DNA of 54,523 bases from Bacteroidota bacterium (GTDB lineage Bacteria > Bacteroidota > Bacteroidia > UKL13-3): positions 1-54,523 of the forward strand of contig CANGGG010000011.1 in the NCBI GenBank assembly GCA_947453415.1, written 5' to 3'. Both the position numbers and the translations under genes were made by a program. Below, piece by piece: positions 42,410 to 52,600 of the stretch (positions are counted from its first letter, which is position 1; every line of letters starts with the position of its first letter). The notes beneath the pieces are model-generated. The model did not search any database, had not been told where the DNA came from, and was given only the letters and a program-made list of their open reading frames with translations.

Positions 42410-43336
42410 TTATGATTGTTGGCTAGCCAACAAATACATCACAGCCATTCTAATGGCTACTCCATTTTCTACTTGGTCTAAAATAATAGCATGTTTGCTA
42501 TCGGCTACATCACTGGTAATTTCTACGCCTCTGTTAATAGGTCCGGGATGCATTACTACAATTTCTTTGTCTAGTGAATCTAAGCGTTTTTTATCTAAAC
42601 CATAAAGCATGCTGTATTCACGCAGTGAAGGGAAGTATTTAATATCTTGACGTTCTAATTGAATGCGTAACATATTGGCCACATCACACCAATTAAGGGC
42701 TTTCATCAAGTCTGTTTCTACTTTTACACCTAAGCTTTCTATGTGTTTTGGAATTAAAGTGGTAGGTCCGCAAACCATTACTTCAGCTCCTAATTTTTTC
42801 AAACAAATGATATTTGAAATGGCCACCCGTGAATGTAAAATGTCACCAACAATCACCACTTTTTTGCCATTTACATTTCCAAATTTTTCTCTGATTGAAA
42901 ATGCATCAAGCAATGCTTGAGTTGGATGCTCATGTGTTCCATCACCGGCATTGATAATATTAGCTTTGATGTGTTGTGATAAGAAAATAGCGGCTCCTGG
43001 TGCAGGATGACGCATTACAACCATGTCAACTTTCATGGCTAAAATATTATTTACGGTGTCAATTAATGTTTCGCCTTTTGAAACCGATGAAGAGGATGCT
43101 GCAAAATTTACAGTGTCAGCACTCAATCTTTTTTGTGCTAATTCAAATGAAATACGTGTGCGAGTAGAGTTTTCAAAAAAGATATTTGCAATGGTTACAT
43201 CGCGCAATGAAGGAACTTTTTTAATGGGTCTATTGATAACAGTTTTAAAACCATCGGCTGTTTCAAATATCAATTCTATATCGTCTACAGTAATGTCTTT
43301 TATGCCAAGTAAATGCTTTTGTGTAAATTGTTTCAT
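42410..43336 (-). CDS. pyrB: Aspartate carbamoyltransferase catalytic subunit
   Basis: 308 residues. Carbamoyl-phosphate loop FFENSTRTRISFELA, the SSSVSKGETLIDT loop, VMRHPAPGAAIF, HPTQALLDAFSI, and aspartate-binding VMHPGPINRGVEI. Pyrimidine synthesis, second step. Directly downstream of pyrR with a four-base gap, so cotranscribed. Confidence 0.98.
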   Translation of the reverse strand: MKQFTQKHLLGIKDITVDDIELIFETADGFKTVINRPIKKVPSLRDVTIANIFFENSTRTRISFELAQKRLSADTVNFAASSSSVSKGETLIDTVNNILAMKVDMVVMRHPAPGAAIFLSQHIKANIINAGDGTHEHPTQALLDAFSIREKFGNVNGKKVVIVGDILHSRVAISNIICLKKLGAEVMVCGPTTLIPKHIESLGVKVETDLMKALNWCDVANMLRIQLERQDIKYFPSLREYSMLYGLDKKRLDSLDKEIVVMHPGPINRGVEITSDVADSKHAIILDQVENGVAIRMAVMYLLASQQS

Positions 43337-43340
43337 TGAA

Positions 43341-43880
43341 TTAATTACTTATTATTGATGCAACATCTGCTTTACTATTTTCTTTCCATTCCACTTTCAC
43401 CTTGTCGTTTGCCCTTGTATCTACTGTTATTCCCGTGTAATCGGGTTGAATTGGTAAATGGCGGCTAAAACGCCTGTCAATTAAAACCATTAACTCTACT
43501 TTTTCTGGTCTTCCAAAATCAACTAAAGCATCTAAAGCTGAACGAATGCTGCGACCTGTATAAAGCACATCGTCAATCAATACCACTTTTTTGCTTTCAA
43601 CTGTAAAATTTATTTTCATGACATTGGGAACTATTTGTTCTTTTCCACGTCTAAAATCATCTCTGTAAAATGAAATATCTAATTCGCCATAAAGTAATTT
43701 TTCGTTTTCAGTTATTTCAACCAAACGCTTTAAAATTCTTCTTGCAAAATAGGTTCCTCGAGGTTGAAGCCCAATAATGGCAGTGTTTTCAAATGATCCA
43801 TGTTTTTCAATAAGCTCATAACAAAGCCTATCTAATACAATGCTAAATTGTTTTTTTTCGAGTATAATTTTACTGTTCAT
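43341..43880 (-). CDS. pyrR: Bifunctional pyr regulator / uracil phosphoribosyltransferase
   Basis: 179 residues. PRPP-binding VVLIDDVLYTGRSIRSALDAL, PRGTYFARRI near the N-terminus, and LIDRRFSRHLPIQPDYTG. In Bacillus it attenuates pyr mRNA by binding leader RNA; no such leader is visible here, so its UPRT activity or another mode may dominate. Confidence 0.95.
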   Translation of the reverse strand: MNSKIILEKKQFSIVLDRLCYELIEKHGSFENTAIIGLQPRGTYFARRILKRLVEITENEKLLYGELDISFYRDDFRRGKEQIVPNVMKINFTVESKKVVLIDDVLYTGRSIRSALDALVDFGRPEKVELMVLIDRRFSRHLPIQPDYTGITVDTRANDKVKVEWKENSKADVASIISN

Positions 43881-43916
43881 TGGTGTTTTCCAATTTCACT
43901 TATTTGTATTTTCAAA

Positions 43917-43941
43917 CTACTTTTTAATTTTTTAAAAGTAG
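43917..43941. other. Hairpin between ribF and pyrR
   Basis: CTACTTTT and AAAAGTAG around nine bases. It could slow transcription into pyrR, but lacks a T-run or PyrR-binding consensus. Confidence 0.4.
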
Positions 43942-43973
43942 CAGACTTTCATTGCAAATTTGCACAATTTATA

Positions 43974-44921
43974 TTAAATAATTGCAACTCCAATTTTATT
44001 CAGTATTGCTTGGGCATTTTGTTTATCTAAATGCAATTGATTTTTTAGTGCATCTAAGCCATCAAATTTCTCTTCATTTCGAAGTTTACTAACAAATTCT
44101 ATTATTAAATTTTCAGTATAAATTTCCTTTTCAAAATTAAAAATATTTACCTCAATGCTTCTTCCTTTATCCTTTATTGTGGGGTTATTACCAATATTTA
44201 ACATGCCGCCAAATCGTGCTTTATTATACCAAACCCAAACTGCGTAAACCCCGTCTTGTGGTATTAGTTTATACGAATTTTCTACTTCAATATTGGCAGT
44301 TGGATAACCAATTGTTCTTCCTAATTGCTTTCCTTTAATTACATTTCCTTCCAAACTATAACTATTTCCCAAGTATTTTTGAGCAGTTTGAATATCGTTA
44401 TTTAACAGTGCTTGTCTAATTTTAGTTGAACTTACAGCTATATCATCTATATCTTGTTCTGGAATTTCCTCCACTTCAAATTCATAAAGTGATGCGGAAT
44501 TTTTTAAATGCTCGAACGAACCTTCTCTGTTTTTTCCAAATCTATGGTCGTATCCAATTACTAAAGTATTGGTTTTAATTTTATTAACTAATATATTTCT
44601 GATAAATTGTTCCGAACTTAAGCGTGAAAACTCCTTAGTAAATGGTAGAATAATTAAATGGTCAACACCTGCTTTTTCTAATAAATTTATTTTTTCATTT
44701 AAAGTACTTAACAATTGTAAACCATGGTCAAGAGGCAAAAGCACTATTCTAGGATGTGGCTCAAATGTAATTATTACTGTTTCTCCATTTTTAATAGAAG
44801 CAATTTGTTTTAAGCGTTCAATTATTTTTTTATGAGCCAAATGAACACCATCAAAAGTACCTTGACTAACAATGGCATTTTTTATTGTTGGAATTTCATC
44901 AATGTTATAATGTACTTTCAT
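43974..44921 (-). CDS. ribF: Bifunctional riboflavin kinase / FAD synthetase
   Basis: 315 residues. N-terminal adenylyltransferase: VSQGTFDGVHLAHKKII (HxGH-like), VIGYDHRFGKNREGSF, AVSSTKIRQALL. C-terminal kinase: GRTIGYPTANIEV and GGMLNIGNNPT. Makes FMN and FAD from riboflavin. No FMN riboswitch seen upstream. Confidence 0.97.
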   Translation of the reverse strand: MKVHYNIDEIPTIKNAIVSQGTFDGVHLAHKKIIERLKQIASIKNGETVIITFEPHPRIVLLPLDHGLQLLSTLNEKINLLEKAGVDHLIILPFTKEFSRLSSEQFIRNILVNKIKTNTLVIGYDHRFGKNREGSFEHLKNSASLYEFEVEEIPEQDIDDIAVSSTKIRQALLNNDIQTAQKYLGNSYSLEGNVIKGKQLGRTIGYPTANIEVENSYKLIPQDGVYAVWVWYNKARFGGMLNIGNNPTIKDKGRSIEVNIFNFEKEIYTENLIIEFVSKLRNEEKFDGLDALKNQLHLDKQNAQAILNKIGVAII

Positions 44922-44957
44922 ACTAAGATAAATGTTTTTAAATAATTAAAATTTACC

Positions 44958-45962
44958 CTAATAAAATTTTGTAAAACCGATCATTTCTCTTGCGGTAGCA
45001 ATGGTTTTGCTTGCACTGTCTCTGGCTTTTTCCGCACCCATTTTAGCTATTTTTCCTAGCATTTCATCATTGCCACTTATTTCATCTATTTTTTGTTTAA
45101 TTGGAGAAATAAATAATGCCATGTCTTCTGCAAGTTGTTTTTTTAAATCACCATAACGAATGCTACAATCTGCAAATGTTGTTTTATAATAACTTATTAC
45201 TTCTTGGTTTGAAACCAATGTCATTAGATCAAATAAATTTTGAACAGCTTGGCTAGGAGTGGAGTTTGGTTCCGTTGGAGAAACATCACTCACCGCTTTC
45301 ATTATTTTTTTCCTAACAGTTGCATCATCATCATTTAAATTAATAACGGTATTATCTCCATCACTTTTACTCATTTTTCCACCACCTTGTAAACCTGGAA
45401 CTTTTACTAATTGATTGCCATAATTAAAAGCTTGTGGTTCAGGAAATAACTCATTATTATATATTCTATTGAACCTATTTCCAAAAGTTCTAGCCATTTC
45501 CAAATGTTGTTCTTGGTCTTTACCTACTGGCACTTTCAGTGCTTTATGAATTAAAATATCGGCAGCCATTAAAACTGGATAGGTTAATAAACCCGCATTG
45601 ATATTATTAGGATGAGATTTTGCTTTTTCTTTAAATGAAGTTACTCTTTCTAATTCACCTTTATAAGCATGCATATTTAATAATAAATATAATTCTGCTA
45701 TTTCGGGTAAATCACTTTGAATATATATAGTACAAGCTTCGGGGTCAATGCCACACGCTATGTATTCAGCTAAAACTTGCTTTACATTTTGATGTAAATC
45801 TTTAGGATTAGGATGAGTTGTTAAGGAATGAAAATCGGCAATAAAAAAATAACAGTTATATTCATGCTGCATTTTTATAAAATTTTTTACAGCACCCATG
45901 TAATTACCTAAATGTAAATTTCCTGTTGGTCTTATTCCGCTAACTACTATTTCTTTATTCAT
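44958..45962 (-). CDS. trpS: Tryptophanyl-tRNA synthetase
   Basis: 334 residues from ATG 45962. An upstream TTG at 46004 would add 14 residues that do not belong to the family. Class I motifs: SGIRPTGNLHLGNYMGA (HIGH variant) and GGKMSKSDGDN (KMSKS). Tryptophan pocket FFIADFHSLTTHP is intact. Upstream of ribF by 36 bases. Confidence 0.97.
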   Translation of the reverse strand: MNKEIVVSGIRPTGNLHLGNYMGAVKNFIKMQHEYNCYFFIADFHSLTTHPNPKDLHQNVKQVLAEYIACGIDPEACTIYIQSDLPEIAELYLLLNMHAYKGELERVTSFKEKAKSHPNNINAGLLTYPVLMAADILIHKALKVPVGKDQEQHLEMARTFGNRFNRIYNNELFPEPQAFNYGNQLVKVPGLQGGGKMSKSDGDNTVINLNDDDATVRKKIMKAVSDVSPTEPNSTPSQAVQNLFDLMTLVSNQEVISYYKTTFADCSIRYGDLKKQLAEDMALFISPIKQKIDEISGNDEMLGKIAKMGAEKARDSASKTIATAREMIGFTKFY

Positions 45963-46031
45963 TTTTTTTAAAAATATTGGTTGCAAAATAACTTTTAAAT
46001 ACACAAACTACAATCGTATTTATATAAGACA

Positions 46032-46060
46032 TTGTTTTTTAAAAACTTATTATATATTTG
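46032..46060 (+). promoter_or_regulatory. Probable promoter of the M36 protease gene
   Basis: TTG at 46032-46034, 18 bp, then TATATTTG (46053-46060), an exact TAnnTTTG. The TTG codon at 46058 lies in this box, supporting ATG 46079 as start. Confidence 0.55.
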
Positions 46061-46078
46061 ATAATAAATAAAAACCAA

Positions 46079-48640
46079 ATGAAGAGAATTTTTACAGCAT
46101 TTTTGCTTTCCATAAGCGCAGTTTCTTATGCACAGAACACTCATATTGACGTAGTTCAACAACTAAATAAAAATGGATTTCCTAACTTAACTGAATCTGA
46201 AGTAATTGTTAATAGTTCATCGTTAGATAAAAAAACTGGCATTACACATATTTATTTTAAACAAGTACTAAATGGAAATGAGATTTTTAATAGCCAAAGC
46301 AGCATCCACATTGACAAAAACGGGAATATTGTTTCTAAAAATATTGCTTTAAAAAGCAATATTGTATTAGGTAATGCTGTAAAAATGGATGCAGCTACTG
46401 CATTGAATATTGCTTTAGCAGAAGCAAAAATTGTAAAAAATGTGTTAAATAAAACTGCTTTAGCAAGCAATGCAAATTTTAAAATAGTTGATAAAAATGT
46501 TTCAAGTGAAGCAATAAATGGTAAACCTGTTTTTTATGAAAAAAATAATCAATTGTTTGCAGCATGGGAAATAGAAGTTTTAAATGATGAAACCAATGAT
46601 TGGTTAAATTTAGTAATAGATGCACAAGATGGTTCTATTTTAGATAAGAATAATTATACAACCAAATGTAATGCTGAAAACATGACAGCTTCAAATTATA
46701 ATAAACCTTATTATTTTGAATTTGAAGATAACAATTCTTTAGGAAAAACTAGCCCAGCAGGATCTTATAATGTATATCCTATTCCTATGGAAAGTCCAGC
46801 AAGAGGGAACAGACAATTAGTTTCTAACATTAATGATGTCAATGCTTCTCCTTACGGTTGGCATGATACTAATGCAGTTGATGGTGCAGAGTTTACAATA
46901 ACACGTGGTAATAATGTTTGGGCCAAAGAAGATACATTAGGTTCTAACGGAACAACTGGTTTTTCGCCAAATGGTGGAACTGATTTAATTTTTGATTTTC
47001 CTTATGGTTTAGATGCTGGTCCTCGTCCTAATTTAAGTGCTGCAATTACAAATTTATTCTTTTGGAATAATACCATGCATGATGTTTTTAATAATTATGG
47101 TTTTGATGAAGAAAGTGGAAATTTCCAACAAAAAAACTATACAGGTTTAGGTCTTGGAAACGATTATGTAAATGCCGATGCTCAAGATGGTAGCGGTACC
47201 GATAACGCAAACTTTGCAACACCCGTGGATGGAACCAATTCAAGAATGCAAATGTATTTGTGGGGTGTGCCAACGGCTGCTGTTTCTAATATTTTGCAAG
47301 TAAACTCACCTTCACCAATTGCCAATAAATATGGTGGAATTTTAGCAACTTTTAGTCCTAAATTAAGTTTAGTTCCTATTACAGCAAATATGGTTTTGGT
47401 AAATGATGGAACATCTACTCCAACTTTGGGTTGTTCTACTTTAGTAAATAGTGCGGCATTAGCAGGTAAAATTGCTTTAATTACCAGAGGAGGAACTAAT
47501 TGTACTTATGCTACTAAAATATTAAACGCTCAAAATGCTGGTGCAATTGCTGCAGTTATTATTAACAGTTCTACTAATGGTGTATTTGCCATGACGGGTT
47601 CTTCTGCTGGTATAACAATTCCTTCATTAATGATTTCAAAAGCCGATGGTGACAAATTTAAATTAGATACTATTGGTTTAAATGTAAGTTTGTTTGATTC
47701 GAGTGCAGCATCCACCAAAAGAATTTATGACAGTGATTTAGATAATGGTGTAATTGCTCATGAATACGGTCATGGAATTTCTACTCGTTTAACTGGTGGT
47801 GCCGGAAATTCTTCATGTTTAGGAAATAAAGAACAAGGTGGTGAAGGTTGGAGCGATTTTTTTGCTTTGGTATTAACTTCAAAACCATACGAAACTACTT
47901 TAACAGGTAGGGGAATGGGAACACATTTAATTGGACAAGATACTGCTGGTTTGGGAATTCGTCCGTATAAATATACAAGAAATATGACAACAAATCCTGT
48001 TACCTATAATTCTATAAAAACAAATACGGAGGTACATTATGTTGGCTTTGTTTGGTGCAGTGTATTGTATGATATGTATTTAGATTTGTTAGATAAATAC
48101 GGCTTTGATGAAAATATGTATACCGGAAAAGGTGGAAACAATAAAGCACTTCAAATAGTAGTGGAAGGTTTAAAATTACAGCCATGTAGTCCTGGTTTTT
48201 TAGATGCTAGAGATGCAATTATTTTAGCTGATTCAATTTTAAATGGTGGAGCAAATAAATTATTAATTTGGAAAGCATTTGCTAGAAGAGGGATGGGAGC
48301 GGATGCAGTTCAAGGTTCTTCAAATTCATGTACTGATGGTAATAATGGATTTAAACTGCCATCTGAATTAGGAAATTCAATCAATGATATTTTAATTCAA
48401 CAATCAATTGAAATTTTTCCAAATCCTAGTAAAGGTAAATTCACTATAAATGCAAGTTATAACTTACAAAATGTGGAATTTAATTTAGTTGATATAAGTG
48501 GAAAAAAATTATCAATTTTAGCTAAAACTATCAATGAAAATGCGGCTGAGTTTGATGCTTCTAATTTAAATGCTGGTATTTATTTCTTGAATATTAAATC
48601 AGATAATGGAAGCATTACTAAGAAAATTATTATAGAATAA
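46079..48640 (+). CDS. Secreted M36 (fungalysin) metalloprotease with PA domain and T9SS sorting tail
   Basis: 853 residues. Signal peptide ending SYAQ; an FTP-type propeptide (GITHIYFKQVLNGNEIFNS); catalytic HEYGH at H561-H565 with glutamate ligand E589 in GEGWSDFFAL. A PA domain is inserted around 430-540 (GKIALITRGGTNCTYATKI). The last 80 residues are a type A T9SS sorting domain (IEIFPNPSKGKFTI to KKIIIE). Exported by type IX secretion to the surface or medium; likely nutritional protein degradation. Confidence 0.95.
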   Translation: MKRIFTAFLLSISAVSYAQNTHIDVVQQLNKNGFPNLTESEVIVNSSSLDKKTGITHIYFKQVLNGNEIFNSQSSIHIDKNGNIVSKNIALKSNIVLGNAVKMDAATALNIALAEAKIVKNVLNKTALASNANFKIVDKNVSSEAINGKPVFYEKNNQLFAAWEIEVLNDETNDWLNLVIDAQDGSILDKNNYTTKCNAENMTASNYNKPYYFEFEDNNSLGKTSPAGSYNVYPIPMESPARGNRQLVSNINDVNASPYGWHDTNAVDGAEFTITRGNNVWAKEDTLGSNGTTGFSPNGGTDLIFDFPYGLDAGPRPNLSAAITNLFFWNNTMHDVFNNYGFDEESGNFQQKNYTGLGLGNDYVNADAQDGSGTDNANFATPVDGTNSRMQMYLWGVPTAAVSNILQVNSPSPIANKYGGILATFSPKLSLVPITANMVLVNDGTSTPTLGCSTLVNSAALAGKIALITRGGTNCTYATKILNAQNAGAIAAVIINSSTNGVFAMTGSSAGITIPSLMISKADGDKFKLDTIGLNVSLFDSSAASTKRIYDSDLDNGVIAHEYGHGISTRLTGGAGNSSCLGNKEQGGEGWSDFFALVLTSKPYETTLTGRGMGTHLIGQDTAGLGIRPYKYTRNMTTNPVTYNSIKTNTEVHYVGFVWCSVLYDMYLDLLDKYGFDENMYTGKGGNNKALQIVVEGLKLQPCSPGFLDARDAIILADSILNGGANKLLIWKAFARRGMGADAVQGSSNSCTDGNNGFKLPSELGNSINDILIQQSIEIFPNPSKGKFTINASYNLQNVEFNLVDISGKKLSILAKTINENAAEFDASNLNAGIYFLNIKSDNGSITKKIIIE

Positions 48641-48660
48641 TTTTTTAAAAAAGCAGAAAA

Positions 48661-48699
48661 AAAAGTCCGTTTGCCTTTGCAAACGGACTTTTTTTTTAT
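48661..48699 (+). terminator. Strong terminator of the M36 protease gene
   Basis: AAAGTCCGTTTGC and GCAAACGGACTTT, 13-bp arms with a CTTT loop, then a T-run. Confidence 0.92.
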
Positions 48700-48749
48700 T
48701 ATTAAATCATTATTCAATACTCATTTCAATTACAAAATTTATCATCCAA

Positions 48750-48765
48750 TCCCGATTCATCGGAA
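48750..48765. repeat. Dispersed palindrome TCCCGATTCATCGGAA
   Basis: Variant of the 11608 palindrome, 10 bases past the yajQ stop. Confidence 0.5.
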
Positions 48766-48774
48766 AAAAATACC

Positions 48775-49266
48775 TTAACTTCTCATGTTATCAAATTGAA
48801 GTGGAACGTCAAAATCATGACCTCTAACAGCCGACATGGTATTTTGTAAATCATCTATTTGCTTAGCTGTTACTCTAATCTGATCATCCATAATACTGGC
48901 TTGAACTTTTAGTTTTGTATCCTTAATAAACGAAACAACTTTTTTAGCAGTTTCCTTATCCAGTCCTTCTTTTATTGGTAAATCTTGCAAAACTAATTTT
49001 CCGCTAGAGCGAAATTCTTTGCTTAAATCTAAACTTCTTACATCTAGCTGTTGTTTGCTGAATTTACTTAAAATAATGTCAATAATGCTGCTTAAAGCCA
49101 TGTCTTGATTGGCAGAAATTTTCACAATCTTTCCTTTTTTATCCAATTCAATGGAGCATTCGGCATCTTTTAAATCATACCTATTTACCAACTCTTTTTC
49201 TGCTGTATTGATTGCATTATCTATTTTTTGTAAATCAATTTTTGATACAATATCGAAGCTTGCCAT
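48775..49266 (-). CDS. yajQ: YajQ family protein (nucleotide/cyclic-di-GMP binding)
   Basis: 163 residues. MASFDIVSKIDLQKIDNAIN, NRYDLKDAECSIELD, and terminal QIRVTAKQIDDLQNTM with FDVPLQFDNMR are diagnostic. Two ferredoxin-like domains; binds nucleotides, and c-di-GMP in some species. Role here not known. Confidence 0.95.
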   Translation of the reverse strand: MASFDIVSKIDLQKIDNAINTAEKELVNRYDLKDAECSIELDKKGKIVKISANQDMALSSIIDIILSKFSKQQLDVRSLDLSKEFRSSGKLVLQDLPIKEGLDKETAKKVVSFIKDTKLKVQASIMDDQIRVTAKQIDDLQNTMSAVRGHDFDVPLQFDNMRS

Positions 49267-49604
49267 ATTTTTAAGTTTTTAATGTTATTTGGTGTTGCAA
49301 GATGGTATTTTTGATAAAATAAAAACAAATTTTTTTTAAATAATATATTACCATTGAATATGGAATTTCACTTTCATGAAAAATTAGGTGTAATAATATT
49401 TTATCAATTGATTTTCAGTTTCATGTATTTATCTAATAAAAACAACCAACCCAATGATAAATTTAACGTATAACTATGCAATACAATGAGAGTTTTGTAA
49501 AATAAATGGAATCTAACAAGTAAAATTCAATAAATGTTTTGAATTTTGCTTTAAAAATTTAAATTTGAAAATCTAAATAGCAATAAAATAAATAAACAAT
49601 AAAT
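49267..49604. other. Intergenic region with a promoter for the large secreted protein
   Basis: 338 AT-rich bases. TTTG (49538-49541), 18 bp, TAAATTTG (49560-49567) match -33 and -7 boxes on the plus strand, leaving a leader of about 30 bases. No gene or repeat otherwise seen. Confidence 0.5.
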
Positions 49605-52600
49605 ATGAAATCAATCTTACAATTTAAAAAGCTTGTACTATTTTTGGTATTAGCTACATTAACAAGTATGAGTGCTAAAGCCCAGTATTGTGCTTCTGCA
49701 GCTACTACTACTGCCGATGAGGAAATTTATAGTGTTACAATGAATAGCATTACCAATGCTTATAACTGCTCTACTATTGCCCCTGGAACTGGATCTTCAT
49801 TAAGTCAGTATTCTAACTTTACTTCTTTAGGTAACATGTGGACTTTTGCACCAGGTGCAACGGTTAATTTTACGATTCAAGAAGACGAATGTGATGGTTC
49901 TCCATATTATGCTTGTGGAATTGCTATTTGGATTGATTTTAACCATAATAATTCGTTTGCGGATGCAGGTGAAAAAGTTTTTGTTGAAACTGCTACCGCA
50001 ACGGGTCCAAGAACATTAACTAATACATTTGTAATTCCAAGTGGTGTATTAACTGGCCAAACTACCATGCGTATTATTTGTGCTGAGGGATATTCAGGAA
50101 CTACTTTAACAGAATGTTTGAGTTATGGTTTTGGTGAAACGGAAGATTATTTTATAAATATTGGCACCCCAGGTCCACCACAACCTCCTATTGCTAATTT
50201 CTATACGCAAGATACTGTATGGATCAACAGTCCTTATACATTGATCAATACTTCAAGTTTTCAAAGCCGTGTGTTTTGGGATATACCAGGAGAAAGTCCC
50301 TTACAACCTGGATATTACCGTCAAGCTGGATATATTGACACAGCAAAATATTATAATAACTTAACTTATACTTTTACCACAAGAGGTTTAAAATTAGTAA
50401 AATTATTAGCGGTAAATGATGCAAAAAGAGATTCATTACGCGATTCTATTTATAAATACATTTATGTAGATACTCCAACCCAAGCACCACGAGCTGAGTT
50501 TATTACCTTTAAACGAATAATGGGTATAACTGAAGAAGCACAATTTATTGATTTGTCGACCAATGGGCCAACTCAGTGGGATTGGACAATAGATCCACCT
50601 TGTATCAGTTGTATAACCGATCCAAGTAATGGGATAGCCAATTATTTTATCACAGGAACTGGCCAACCAGGACAAAACGTTGCAAGTCCAAGATTAGCGG
50701 CATTTGACCCCGGACAATTTAAAGTTTGTTTACGAGTTTGGAATTTACGAGGAAGCGATTCCATTTGTAAAAACCAATATATAAAAGTAGTAGAAGGAAA
50801 TTATATGTGCTCTGGTTCGGGTGGATTTAGTAGCCAAAAATTAGAAGGATTTTTGTATGGAATCAGTGGTCCTTACCAAACTTATGCACGTAGCAGTTGG
50901 CCAAGTAATTGCCCAGGATTTACCATTAATCCTTGTGCCGATTCTATTACATTATTTGTAGAAAGAATAAAAATGTGGCCAACAGATAGTATTGAAATTT
51001 TCAATGGCCCAACTACATCATCACCAAGAATTGCAGCCATTGGAGCAAGTTCATCAGGACAAATTCCTTTAACAACAGCACAATCTATTATTAAAGGTGG
51101 AAGTTCAATGAGCTTCAGGTACAAACCAGGTACTGGTGCATTGCCATCAAATTACGATTCGGCATCATTTATTATCAGATGGTTTGCTAAACCTGCAAGT
51201 TATCCAAAACCAATTTCAAGAATTGATATTCCTGATACAATATATTCAAATCAATTGGTTTCATATAATAATAAATCAACTGGAATATTGATGAAATATA
51301 GTTGGGATACTGATGGAAATAGTTTATTTGATTCAACTACATCAAATCCAACACGTACTTTTTTAATTACAGTACCAACTTTAAAAAATATATGTTTGGT
51401 TACTTATAACTGTGTAGGTTCAGACACTTCTTGTAAACAAGTAGCATTTTTACCAGTAAATCGTCCACCAATTGCACGTTTTACAGCAGATAAATTTTTA
51501 GGATTTAACACTGATACATTTAACTTAATTGATCAATCAGCTAATGGAGTTGCATCTTGGAGATGGACATTTATACCAGCATCTGTTCAGTATTTAAATG
51601 GAACTTCACAAAGCAGTCAAAATCCGAAAGTACGATTAACAAGTCCAGTTCCTTATACCGTTCGTTTAACTTCTACCAATGCTTTTGGAGTAGATTCTAT
51701 TACTAAAGTAGCATATATTAACGTAAGTGCATATCAAACTCCAGGAACGGGAACTACATTCTCAACTATTGCGGATGCAACCATGGGATTAAGAAGAATA
51801 AGAATGGCGGGAATTGACAGTACATTTACGAATACAACTTCACCTTCTTATCAATATATCAATTCAAGTTCTCAAATTGGTACCATGTATCGTGGTGGTA
51901 AATATGCAGTAATATTGGAAAGACCTAAAGATGGATCTCCATTAGATTACAAAGTATGGGTTGATAAAAACTACAATGCAAACTTTGAAACCAGTGAATT
52001 AATTTTAAATAAAATTAACAATGGAAACATGCAATTAGTTGATACAATTACTATTTCTCCAACTCAAGCTTATGGAAATACAAGAATGAGAGTTGGTTTA
52101 GATTTAGCAAATTCCACCCAATTTAATTCAGTATATTCAGTAATTGGAATGTTCAAAGATTTCAATGTTTCAATTAATAAAGATGAAGTAAAACCAACTA
52201 TCCAATTAAACGGAACAGCAATTTTAAGAACTGAAATCAACAAATTGTTCAATGATCCAGGAGTTACAGCAATTGATAATATAGAAGGAAATATAAGTTC
52301 AAGAGTTCAAAAAATAACAACCGTTGATACAGCTAATATTGGTGTTTATAATGTTAAATATTTTGTAACAGATTATTCTGGAAATACTTCAGATACAGTT
52401 TATAGAACAGTAATAGTTGAATTAAATAGTACAGGACCTTCAATTACTTTAGTTGGTGGATCTACTTATAGAACAAATGTAAAGGAACATTTTACTGATC
52501 CTTGGGTAATAGCATTAGATAATAACGGAAATAATATTACTACAAATGTAATTAGAACAACCAATGTGAATACAGATATTGTTGGAACCTATTCGGCTAG

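Noticed and set aside
43881-43973. PyrR-type attenuator upstream of pyrR
   Set aside because: A single hairpin without T-run, antiterminator or the known PyrR-binding loop; it lies in a continuous minus-strand gene series.
46058-46078. Longer N-terminus of the M36 protease from TTG 46058
   Set aside because: The TTG lies in the probable -7 box, and a normal signal peptide begins at ATG 46079.
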